Assembly (NCBI GenBank): GCA_012728775.1
Contig: JAAYEN010000060.1
Location: 1-14,066, forward strand
Direction: 5' to 3'
Source of the DNA: Tissierellia bacterium
GTDB lineage: Bacteria; Bacillota_A; Clostridia; Tissierellales; Peptoniphilaceae
Length of the DNA stretch: 14,066 bases
Part shown: piece by piece, positions 1 to 6,290 of the stretch
Numbering within the stretch: position 1 is the stretch's first letter
Layout: each line of letters begins with the position of its first letter
The notes under the pieces: generated by a model
What the model was told of the DNA's origin: nothing
The model's input: only the letters and a program-made list of their open reading frames with translations
Database searches by the model: none
Program-made: the position numbers and the translations under genes

Positions 1-1277
1 TGGCTGCTTAATGGAAATAAATCTACAATTTCTATATTTTCTATTTTATAATTTCCTTTATTGATTAGTAACCCCACATCTCTAGATAATGTGGCGGGGT
101 CGCAGCTTATGTAGGAAATTATTTCTGGTTTTAGTTCTATGATTTTCTCTATAACTTCCCTATTAGCCCCTGCTCGTGGGGGATCTAGGAGGATTTTTTT
201 ATAAGTTTTATCAAAAGATTCTAGTTTTTCTTCTACTTTTCCGCTTATAAATTTTATATTATCAATACCATTTAGCTTTGCATTTAACTTGGCGTCTTCT
301 ACTGAAGATTTGGCGTATTCTATTGCGGTTACTTCTTTTGCTCTTTTGGCTATTTCCATAGTTATAGTTCCTATTCCAGAATAAAGTTCTAGGACTTTGT
401 CTTTAGAATTTAGATTTAAATTTTCAATTCCTTTTTTGTATAAAATCTCTGCTTGAGTTCGATTTACTTGGAAAAAGGATGTAGGAGATAGGATAAACTT
501 ATTTCCTAAGATTTCTTCTTGAAATTCTCCTTCGCCATAAAGCTTTATAGATTTATTCCCGTAGTGATATTTTGGATTGGGATTAAAATTTTGATAAATA
601 TGGGTTACATTTAATGCTTTTAGTTTTTCAATTACGTGGATATTTAAATTCAATGTTTTAATTTCATTATTTGAATTTCTTTTTCGAACATTTGGAAGTT
701 TTTCTATTTGAACCACTAATATTAGCATTTTCTCTTTTAAATGATTTTCTCTAATTCCAATTAAACTAACTTTATTAATCTCTGAAAATTCTTTTAAAAC
801 TTCTATAATATTATCTGTGTCTTGTGGTGCAATTATGCAATCCTCTGGCGTGAAAATCTCTTGGGATTCTTTGTCTAAATATCCTATCTCGCCATTTTTT
901 ACTCGAAATTGTACGTGATTTCTATAATTATGGAAATTTTCCATTCCATTTACTTTTATATTTTCAATTGCTAAATTGGCAAATTTTTTAAAGTCATTTA
1001 TTACTCGATTCTTTTTGTATTCTAGCTGCTGGGAATATTCGTAATCACAAAATTGACAACCTCCGCATCTATAAAAATCTGAACATATGGTGTCAATTCT
1101 ATATTTTGATTCTTCTATAATATTTAAAGTTTCTCCTTCAAAAAATCGTTTTTTATCTTTTTTTATCTGTATCTCTACGACTTCATCTGGATATGTTCTT
1201 GGGACAAATACAGCTTTCCCGTCTATCCTACCTATTCCTCTACCATCATGGGATAAGTCTTCAATTTTTATTTTCAT
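1..1277 (-). CDS. rlmD: 23S rRNA (uracil-C5)-methyltransferase, RlmD/RlmCD type, 3' end cut by the window
   Basis: This enzyme uses S-adenosylmethionine to methylate C5 of a uridine in 23S rRNA (U1939; in some Firmicutes RlmCD also U747). My translation gives 425 residues before the left edge, starting MKIKIEDLSHDGRG. Residues 1-55 look like a TRAM RNA-binding domain. C65, C71, C74 (C-x5-C-GG-C) and C147 match the family's [4Fe-4S] ligands, with an additional C77. SFFQVN is at 267-272, the SAM motif ELYSGIG at 297-303, DPPRAG at 365-370, and the nucleophile is C392 in SCDPATLSRD (codon at 102-104). Only about the last 15-30 residues should be missing. The ATG start lies inside the 3' end of the upstream hydrolase gene (17-base overlap), so the two are probably co-transcribed and perhaps translationally coupled. 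The TrmA/RlmD superfamily is certain. Which uridine is methylated is inferred from length and the Fe-S cysteines. Confidence 0.93.
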   Translation of the reverse strand, partial: MKIKIEDLSHDGRGIGRIDGKAVFVPRTYPDEVVEIQIKKDKKRFFEGETLNIIEESKYRIDTICSDFYRCGGCQFCDYEYSQQLEYKKNRVINDFKKFANLAIENIKVNGMENFHNYRNHVQFRVKNGEIGYLDKESQEIFTPEDCIIAPQDTDNIIEVLKEFSEINKVSLIGIRENHLKEKMLILVVQIEKLPNVRKRNSNNEIKTLNLNIHVIEKLKALNVTHIYQNFNPNPKYHYGNKSIKLYGEGEFQEEILGNKFILSPTSFFQVNRTQAEILYKKGIENLNLNSKDKVLELYSGIGTITMEIAKRAKEVTAIEYAKSSVEDAKLNAKLNGIDNIKFISGKVEEKLESFDKTYKKILLDPPRAGANREVIEKIIELKPEIISYISCDPATLSRDVGLLINKGNYKIENIEIVDLFPLSS

Positions 1278-2070
1278 TTTCTATAAACTTTCTAATTATT
1301 TTATTAAATTCTTCTGGATTATCTAAATTAGCAATATGTCCTGCATCTTCTAATTTAATCATCTTAACATTTGGATTTTTCAAAAATTCTTTTTCGTATC
1401 GATTTAAAGATTTATTAATATCCTTATCGTATTTTGATTTTATTATTAATATTGGTATTTTGGTATCTATAATTTCTTCTACATATGTATATCTAGCTAA
1501 AATCTTTCTAAATTGCCAAATAGTATCATCGTTAGTATCCTCAATTAGAGATTTAAATAATGTCTGTGTATTCTTGTATTTTGATGAATAGTTGACCATC
1601 AAATTTTTGTATACATTATTTCCTGCTTTTAACATAAATTTATCTATGTTAACTATCATATCTCTTACAAAATAAGAAAATTGTATTTCCGGAGCAGTTC
1701 CATAAATAATTAATGATTTAAGTCGTTCTGGACAACTTTTTAATACTTCTAGGCCTAAAACTCCTCCTGCAGAATTCCCTACGATGTTAAATACATCTAT
1801 TTCTAAATAGTCCATTAGGTGAATTAGATCTTCTCTCATTTTTGGAAATGTCATGTCTTCTGATGTTTGTTCTTTATATAGTTTTGAATTTCCGTGACCT
1901 CTTAAGGAAAAGGCAACAATTCTGAAAGTATCAGACAATTTAGATATCTGATATTCAAATTGTCTTAGATTTACTCCAGCTCCATGCAAAAACAAAATTA
2001 CATCTCCTGGAGTTTCAGTATCTACGTATTCAATAATTCCTTCTTTTTTACTATATTTTTTAATATTCAT
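1261..2070 (-). CDS. alpha/beta hydrolase, substrate unknown
   Basis: A cytoplasmic alpha/beta-hydrolase-fold enzyme of 269 residues, with no signal peptide. Numbered from the ATG at 2070: the oxyanion-hole motif LHGAG is near residue 28-32, the nucleophile elbow GNSAGG has S100, an acidic residue follows a strand in IKSKYDKD (about D215), and the catalytic histidine is H245 in DAGHIANLDNPEEF. The triad is therefore complete. The order and spacing fit small esterase/lipase-like or C-C hydrolases, but nothing points to one substrate. A GTG at 2088 is in frame and would add MTNNPI. I prefer the ATG because AAAGGTGA (2085-2092) resembles a Shine-Dalgarno, although its 14-base distance is long. 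The gene overlaps rlmD by 17 bases downstream. A terminator for the preceding transpeptidase gene and a possible -10 box lie just upstream, so this pair looks like a separate transcription unit. Confidence 0.88.
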   Translation of the reverse strand: MNIKKYSKKEGIIEYVDTETPGDVILFLHGAGVNLRQFEYQISKLSDTFRIVAFSLRGHGNSKLYKEQTSEDMTFPKMREDLIHLMDYLEIDVFNIVGNSAGGVLGLEVLKSCPERLKSLIIYGTAPEIQFSYFVRDMIVNIDKFMLKAGNNVYKNLMVNYSSKYKNTQTLFKSLIEDTNDDTIWQFRKILARYTYVEEIIDTKIPILIIKSKYDKDINKSLNRYEKEFLKNPNVKMIKLEDAGHIANLDNPEEFNKIIRKFIENENKN

Positions 2071-2114
2071 AATTGGATTATTAGTCACCTTTATTCAATA
2101 ATTTTTCCAAATAC

Positions 2115-2120
2115 ATTATA
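2115..2120 (-). promoter_or_regulatory. candidate -10 box for the hydrolase-rlmD pair
   Basis: The minus strand reads TATAAT here, 44 bases before the ATG at 2070. No good -35 hexamer lies 16-18 bases upstream: that position holds the stem of the transpeptidase terminator (CGCCAA at 17 bases). A transcript would start near 2108. A perfect -10 in AT-rich DNA can arise by chance, so this is tentative. Confidence 0.4.
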
Positions 2121-2146
2121 CAATAAAAGCCGCACATTTGGCGGCT
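2121..2146 (-). terminator. intrinsic terminator of the L,D-transpeptidase gene
   Basis: Read on the minus strand, AGCCGC and GCGGCT form a perfect 6-bp stem around the 7-base loop CAAATGT, followed by TTTATTG. It begins 6 bases after the transpeptidase stop codon. The plus-strand side has no comparable T-run, so it acts for leftward transcription. The GC-rich stem stands out in this AT-rich sequence. Confidence 0.8.
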
Positions 2147-2152
2147 AATATT

Positions 2153-3004
2153 TTATGGTTCTAAATTTGTAGTTATTGGTGCTGTCTCTTCAACCTTAGC
2201 TTCTGGTGTTTCAATAATTGAAGGAACATCCACCACTGGATCTTTTACTGGCGTTTCCACTGGTGCTACAGGTGCAACTGGTTCTGCTGGTTGATTGTTG
2301 GATAATTTATCTACATATTGATAGACTCCCCAGCTATTTAATTCCGCATCTGTACCTAACCATACTGGAGTTCCGGATTTCATCTTCGGAAATACAAAAT
2401 TTTCTATATCATAATTAAACATTCTAATACATCCATTGGAAACATACATTCCAATTTCTCTAGGTCTAATAGTTCCATGAATTCCATATCCATTAAATCC
2501 CGGAATTGACAATCCCATCCATCTTTCTCCCAGTGGATTTAGTGGATCATTTGCTGCTCTTGGTGTATATTTTCCTCCCATTCCACCCCATGCTGGATTT
2601 ACTGCTAGATTTGAAATTTTAGCTTTTGCAGATGGTGTAGGCGTAGCACTTGTTCCTAAAGCTACTGGAAATTTTACGTCTACTTGTGTTCCATTGTAAA
2701 CTGTTAAAATTTTCTTGGTTTTATTTACCACTATCCAAAGTCCTTTTGTAGGTGGATTTTTTATTACATCATAGGTTGTGTAATCTTCATTGTATAAAAC
2801 ATCTTTAGTTCTACTATCAAAAGTTCCAGTTACAACAATATTGTTCATTGCTTGGAATTTTTTTATTTCATTTACTCTGTCTTGCCCTTTTGCATTAAGA
2901 AATGAGTTTTGTCTTACATAACCATTTGCAAGTGCTATATTACTTGTAAGCAATATACAAACTAGCAAAGCAAAACTCACAATAGCCTTCATTCTTCTTG
3001 TCAT
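2153..3004 (-). CDS. secreted L,D-transpeptidase (YkuD domain) with proline-rich tail
   Basis: This enzyme forms 3-3 crosslinks in peptidoglycan, or attaches or exchanges groups on it, through a cysteine acyl-enzyme. It acts outside the membrane. The protein has 283 residues from the ATG at 3004. Residues 1-26 are a signal peptide (MTRRMK, a hydrophobic core, then ALA before NG). Residues about 43-72 resemble part of a peptidoglycan-binding repeat (IKKFQ...VTGTFD). The YkuD domain runs about 88-217, with HGT at 176-178 and SNGCIR at 189-194, giving catalytic C192. Residues about 237-283 are rich in Pro, Val and Glu (PAEPVAPVAPVETPV) and lack an LPxTG anchor, so this is probably a disordered tail. 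A GTG at 3016 is in frame but lies within the Shine-Dalgarno itself (GGAGG at 3010-3014), so ATG at 3004 is chosen. It has its own promoter and terminator and looks monocistronic. Confidence 0.93.
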   Translation of the reverse strand: MTRRMKAIVSFALLVCILLTSNIALANGYVRQNSFLNAKGQDRVNEIKKFQAMNNIVVTGTFDSRTKDVLYNEDYTTYDVIKNPPTKGLWIVVNKTKKILTVYNGTQVDVKFPVALGTSATPTPSAKAKISNLAVNPAWGGMGGKYTPRAANDPLNPLGERWMGLSIPGFNGYGIHGTIRPREIGMYVSNGCIRMFNYDIENFVFPKMKSGTPVWLGTDAELNSWGVYQYVDKLSNNQPAEPVAPVAPVETPVKDPVVDVPSIIETPEAKVEETAPITTNLEP

Positions 3005-3009
3005 TACTT

Positions 3010-3014
3010 CCTCC
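3010..3014 (-). promoter_or_regulatory. Shine-Dalgarno that fixes the L,D-transpeptidase start
   Basis: GGAGG on the minus strand lies 5 bases before the ATG at 3004. It rules out the in-frame GTG at 3016, which overlaps it, and places the alternative ATG at 2992 too far away (17 bases). Confidence 0.85.
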
Positions 3015-3023
3015 ACACATTTC

Positions 3024-3044
3024 TACTAATTAATCTCGTTAGTA
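3024..3044 (-). repeat. inverted repeat in the leader of the L,D-transpeptidase gene
   Basis: TACTAA (3024-3029) and TTAGTA (3039-3044) are perfect 6-base arms separated by 9 bases. The repeat starts one base downstream of the -10 box and ends about 10 bases before the Shine-Dalgarno. It could be an operator overlapping the transcription start or a weak leader hairpin. It is short and AT-rich, so chance is a real possibility. Confidence 0.3.
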
Positions 3045-3045
3045 T

Positions 3046-3054
3046 ATTATAACA
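3046..3054 (-). promoter_or_regulatory. extended -10 promoter of the L,D-transpeptidase gene
   Basis: The minus strand reads TGTTATAAT, an exact TGn extended -10 with a consensus TATAAT, 42 bases before the ATG at 3004. The best upstream -35-like hexamer is TTGGTC with a long 19-base spacer inside the end of cvfB. The extended element would compensate for a poor -35. The transcript would begin near 3039. Confidence 0.65.
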
Positions 3055-3067
3055 TATCATTCTTAAA

Positions 3068-3901
3068 TTAGACCAATTCTATTTTCTTAGGTTGTATTTT
3101 AATACTTCTTTCCTTATAAAGTTGCCCCACAGCTTTTTTAAATGCCGATTTGGTCATTCCTGTAATTTCTTTTATTTCTTCTGGACTAGATTTATCCCCA
3201 ATATTTAACACTCCATTATTATCTTCTAGTAAATCTAAAATAATTTCAGAGTCCTCGCCTATATTAAGATAAGCTCTTTCTTTAAGACTTAGCACCAATC
3301 TTCCATCCTTATTTACTTGGCTTACTCTTCCTTGGATTACTTCTCCAATTTCGTAAATGCCTTGGGCTTCATCTTTAGGTACTAATGAATCGTATTTTTC
3401 GTCCACAGCAACAAACAGCCCGTGGTTAGGATGCATGGAATAAATGGTTCCCATAACTGAGTCATTTTCTTTATAATTAGACTTGGTTTCAAGGGCTTGT
3501 CTAATGTTCATAGATACAGCAAGTCTTTCAGATTTATCCACATAAAGTCTAACTAAATAGGATTTCCCTTCTCCAACTTGTCCTATCATTTCTGAAAATG
3601 GCAATAATACATCTCTTTCCAAGCCCATATCCATAAAAGCACCAATTTTGGTTTTGCTTACTACTCTAAGTAAAGCTATTTTTCCTATTTCTATATAGGG
3701 TTTTTTAGTTGTGGAAATAGTTCTGTCGCTGCTATCCTTATAGACAAAAACTGAAATTTCATCTCCAACTTCTTTTCCCTTTGGTACTTCAAGCTTCGGA
3801 AGGAGAACTGTATTTTCCATGTCTGAATCAGCGTATAAATACGCACCATGACTTGCAAAGTTTTTTATTTTTAATATTTGATTTTTCCCTATTTCTATCA
3901 T
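3068..3901 (-). CDS. cvfB: S1-domain RNA-binding protein, CvfB/YitL family
   Basis: A 277-residue protein with the CvfB layout: three S1-like OB folds at about 1-65, 70-132 and 145-208, then a winged-helix domain at about 215-277 (SPEEIKEITGMTKSAFKKAVGQLYKERSI). The second and third folds keep recognisable S1 sequence (GKIALLRVVSKTKIGAFMDMG; GTIYSMHPNHGLFVAV...GRVSQVNKDGRLVLSL). In staphylococci and streptococci CvfB binds RNA and influences virulence-gene expression; a precise role here is unknown. The length matches the family. The ATG follows GAGG with 7 bases between, and the Shine-Dalgarno overlaps the mutS2 stop codon, so translation is probably coupled to mutS2. No convincing hairpin terminator follows the stop before the transpeptidase promoter. 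Confidence 0.9.
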   Translation of the reverse strand: MIEIGKNQILKIKNFASHGAYLYADSDMENTVLLPKLEVPKGKEVGDEISVFVYKDSSDRTISTTKKPYIEIGKIALLRVVSKTKIGAFMDMGLERDVLLPFSEMIGQVGEGKSYLVRLYVDKSERLAVSMNIRQALETKSNYKENDSVMGTIYSMHPNHGLFVAVDEKYDSLVPKDEAQGIYEIGEVIQGRVSQVNKDGRLVLSLKERAYLNIGEDSEIILDLLEDNNGVLNIGDKSSPEEIKEITGMTKSAFKKAVGQLYKERSIKIQPKKIELV

Positions 3902-3908
3902 TTTATCC

Positions 3909-6290
3909 TCATTTCAATTCTAATATGGTCACACCCATACCGCCTTCTCTGTATTCACCCATTCTAGCATTTTTTACATGTTTATGCTTTTTAAAGTAAG
4001 GTTGTAATCCTTCTCTCAAGGCTCCTGTACCTTTACCGTGAATCACTTCTACTTGCTTTAGTCCTGATAAATAAGCGTCATCTAGATATTTATCTAGTTC
4101 AAAAATTGCATCTTCTACATTTTTTCCCCGTAAGTCAATTTCTTTTTTTATAAATTTGGACTTAGCAGTATGGATTTTCTTAGTTCGCTCTCTTGTTTTT
4201 ATTTCTGCTACGCCTTCTATAGGAACTAAAGAATTAAGTGGCAAACTCATCTTCATTATACCCACTTGGACCATAACATTTCCACTGGAGTCCACTTCTG
4301 TAAGAACAGTTCCCTCTTGATTAAGAGATGGGATTCCAACTGAGTCTCCCATTTTTATTTCTTCTATGGGTTTATCTACTCTTAGATTTAATAAATCTTC
4401 TCTTAAATGGGCATCTAAGTCTTTTTCTGATTTTCTTAAAAAGTCCGTAGCATCTTGTAATCTTCTAGAGGAATCTTCTCCAATATTTTTTGAAATATCT
4501 TTTATCTCGTCGATAATAATTTTGGATTCATCTCTGGCATTTCTTATTATATTTCTAGCTTCTATTCTAGCTTCTTCAAGAAGCTTCTCTCGCATCTCTT
4601 CAGTTTTTTCTTTATAAGATTTTGCCTTTTCTTCTAATCTTTTTGTTTCTGCTCTAGCTATTTCTGCTTGCTGCCTTTCAGATTCAATTATCTCTCTATT
4701 TTTTTCAATTTCAGTAAGCATGTCTTCAAATTTAATATTATCTGTTTCTACAAGACTTCTAGCGTTTTCAATAATGCTTTCATCCAATCCTAGTCTTTTG
4801 GAGATTTCAAAGGCGTTTGATTTTCCTGGAATTCCAATTAGTAATCTAAACGTCGGACTAAGAGTATCAATGTCAAATTCCATAGAAGCATTCTCAACAC
4901 CTTCTGTAGTCATGGCATAAACCTTTAATTGGTTATAGTGAGTAGTTGCTATAGACCTTACGTCTTTTTCCCTTAATTTTTCTAAAATTGCAATCGCCAA
5001 TACTGCTCCTTCTGTAGGATCGGTTCCTGCTCCTAATTCGTCAAATAATACTAGGGAATTATCTTCTAATCTGGAAATAATATCCACAATATTAACCATA
5101 TGGGATGAAAATGTGGATAAACTTTGTTCTATGGACTGTTCGTCTCCAATATCTGCATAAATATTTTCAAATACGGCAATTTCTGAATTACTTTTTGCTG
5201 GAATAAATAAACCTGACTGAGCCATAGCAGTAAGAAGTCCCACTGTTTTTAAACTAACAGTTTTTCCACCTGTATTAGGTCCAGTGACAACAAGGGTTTC
5301 GAATCCATCTCCAATATATATATCTATAGGCACTACTGTTTTTTTATCCAATAATGGATGGCGACCTTGTTTAATGTTTACAATTCCATTTGAATTTAAA
5401 TTGGGTTTTGTAGCATTTTGTTTAATAGCTAGCTTTCCTTTTGCAAAGATAAAGTCTAACTCCCTTAATAAATGCTCATTGGCTCCAATTTCATAAGAGT
5501 TTTCTCCCACCATTTGGGATAACTCAGCTAAAATTCTCTCTATCTCTTTTCGTTCTTCTATTTCCAGTTCGCGAATTTCATTGTTAAGTTCCACAACTGC
5601 CATAGGCTCTACAAAAAGAGTAGCACCTGATGAACTCATATCGTGGACCATTCCTGGTACATCTGCTCTAAAATCTCTTTTCACTGGAACTACATATCTT
5701 CCATCTCTTACTGTGAACAGAGAATCTTGCAAATATTTTTTATTTTCTTCCGATGTGATCATCTTGTTGAGTTTAGATTTTATGCTTTCAGATTTGGATT
5801 TTTTTCCAATTCTAATAGTCCTAAGCTTTGGTGAAGCGTCATCTGATATTTCTGTTTCAGAAATTATTGCACGATAAATTGCATTTTCTATCCTATCAAA
5901 TGTATTTAAGGATTCTATCATATCTCCAATATATAAAAACTTGCTTTCTAAATCTTCTTGGAGAGTATCCCTCAAATATTTTTTTAAGGCATTTGCACAT
6001 CTCAAAGTTTCTGCGATTTTTAACAATCCTTCTGGAGTTAAACTTCCGCCGATTTGAGTTCTTTTTATTTCTCTTTGTATTGGCTTTACACCATATAAAG
6101 GAGGGTTACCCCTCTTAATTATCAATTGGAAAGCTTCTTCTGTTTCTCGAAGCCATCTTTTTACTTCTTCAATATTTGTAGAAGGTTTTATAGACTTTGC
6201 GTACTCTTCTCCTAGCTGAGATTCTGTCTCTGTAGCTAAAAGTTCTATTATTTTAAAGTACTCCAATGTCTTTAATGATTTTTCATACAT
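3909..6290 (-). CDS. mutS2: MutS2 ATPase with C-terminal Smr domain (ribosome collision rescue / anti-recombination)
   Basis: This 793-residue MutS2 lacks the mismatch-recognition domain of MutS1. It has an N-terminal core and clamp (1-about 300), then the ABC-type ATPase: Walker A GPNTGGKT at 337-344, signature region SIEQSLSTFSSHM at 386-398, Walker B LVLFDELGAGTDP at 413-425 and TTHY at 449-452. A charged coiled coil follows at about 520-600, a KOW-like region at about 645-695, and a Smr domain from about 716 with IDLRG (718-722) and HGKGTG (751-756). All ATPase and Smr motifs are intact. In B. subtilis, MutS2 (RqcU) splits collided ribosomes for quality control, and the Helicobacter protein suppresses recombination. 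Its ATG abuts the stop of the U32 gene (TAGATG), with AGAGGTG 8 bases upstream. The surrounding translation genes favour the ribosome role. Confidence 0.97.
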   Translation of the reverse strand: MYEKSLKTLEYFKIIELLATETESQLGEEYAKSIKPSTNIEEVKRWLRETEEAFQLIIKRGNPPLYGVKPIQREIKRTQIGGSLTPEGLLKIAETLRCANALKKYLRDTLQEDLESKFLYIGDMIESLNTFDRIENAIYRAIISETEISDDASPKLRTIRIGKKSKSESIKSKLNKMITSEENKKYLQDSLFTVRDGRYVVPVKRDFRADVPGMVHDMSSSGATLFVEPMAVVELNNEIRELEIEERKEIERILAELSQMVGENSYEIGANEHLLRELDFIFAKGKLAIKQNATKPNLNSNGIVNIKQGRHPLLDKKTVVPIDIYIGDGFETLVVTGPNTGGKTVSLKTVGLLTAMAQSGLFIPAKSNSEIAVFENIYADIGDEQSIEQSLSTFSSHMVNIVDIISRLEDNSLVLFDELGAGTDPTEGAVLAIAILEKLREKDVRSIATTHYNQLKVYAMTTEGVENASMEFDIDTLSPTFRLLIGIPGKSNAFEISKRLGLDESIIENARSLVETDNIKFEDMLTEIEKNREIIESERQQAEIARAETKRLEEKAKSYKEKTEEMREKLLEEARIEARNIIRNARDESKIIIDEIKDISKNIGEDSSRRLQDATDFLRKSEKDLDAHLREDLLNLRVDKPIEEIKMGDSVGIPSLNQEGTVLTEVDSSGNVMVQVGIMKMSLPLNSLVPIEGVAEIKTRERTKKIHTAKSKFIKKEIDLRGKNVEDAIFELDKYLDDAYLSGLKQVEVIHGKGTGALREGLQPYFKKHKHVKNARMGEYREGGMGVTILELK

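Noticed and set aside
1193..1591. Plus-strand open frame of 132 codons
   Set aside because: It lies opposite the hydrolase and rlmD, which have full catalytic motifs. Its product is Phe/Leu/Ile/Ser-rich, as expected for the reverse of A-rich coding sequence.
2950..3004. Lipoprotein signal on the L,D-transpeptidase (LLVC)
   Set aside because: Val directly before Cys does not fit a lipobox and the cysteine is mid-core. The ALA-NG site fits signal peptidase I better.
3014..3016. GTG as the L,D-transpeptidase start
   Set aside because: It overlaps the GGAGG that is the ribosome binding site for the ATG at 3004.
5581..5877. Plus-strand open frames opposite mutS2
   Set aside because: They are shadows of an intact, motif-complete mutS2 and show no recognisable domain.
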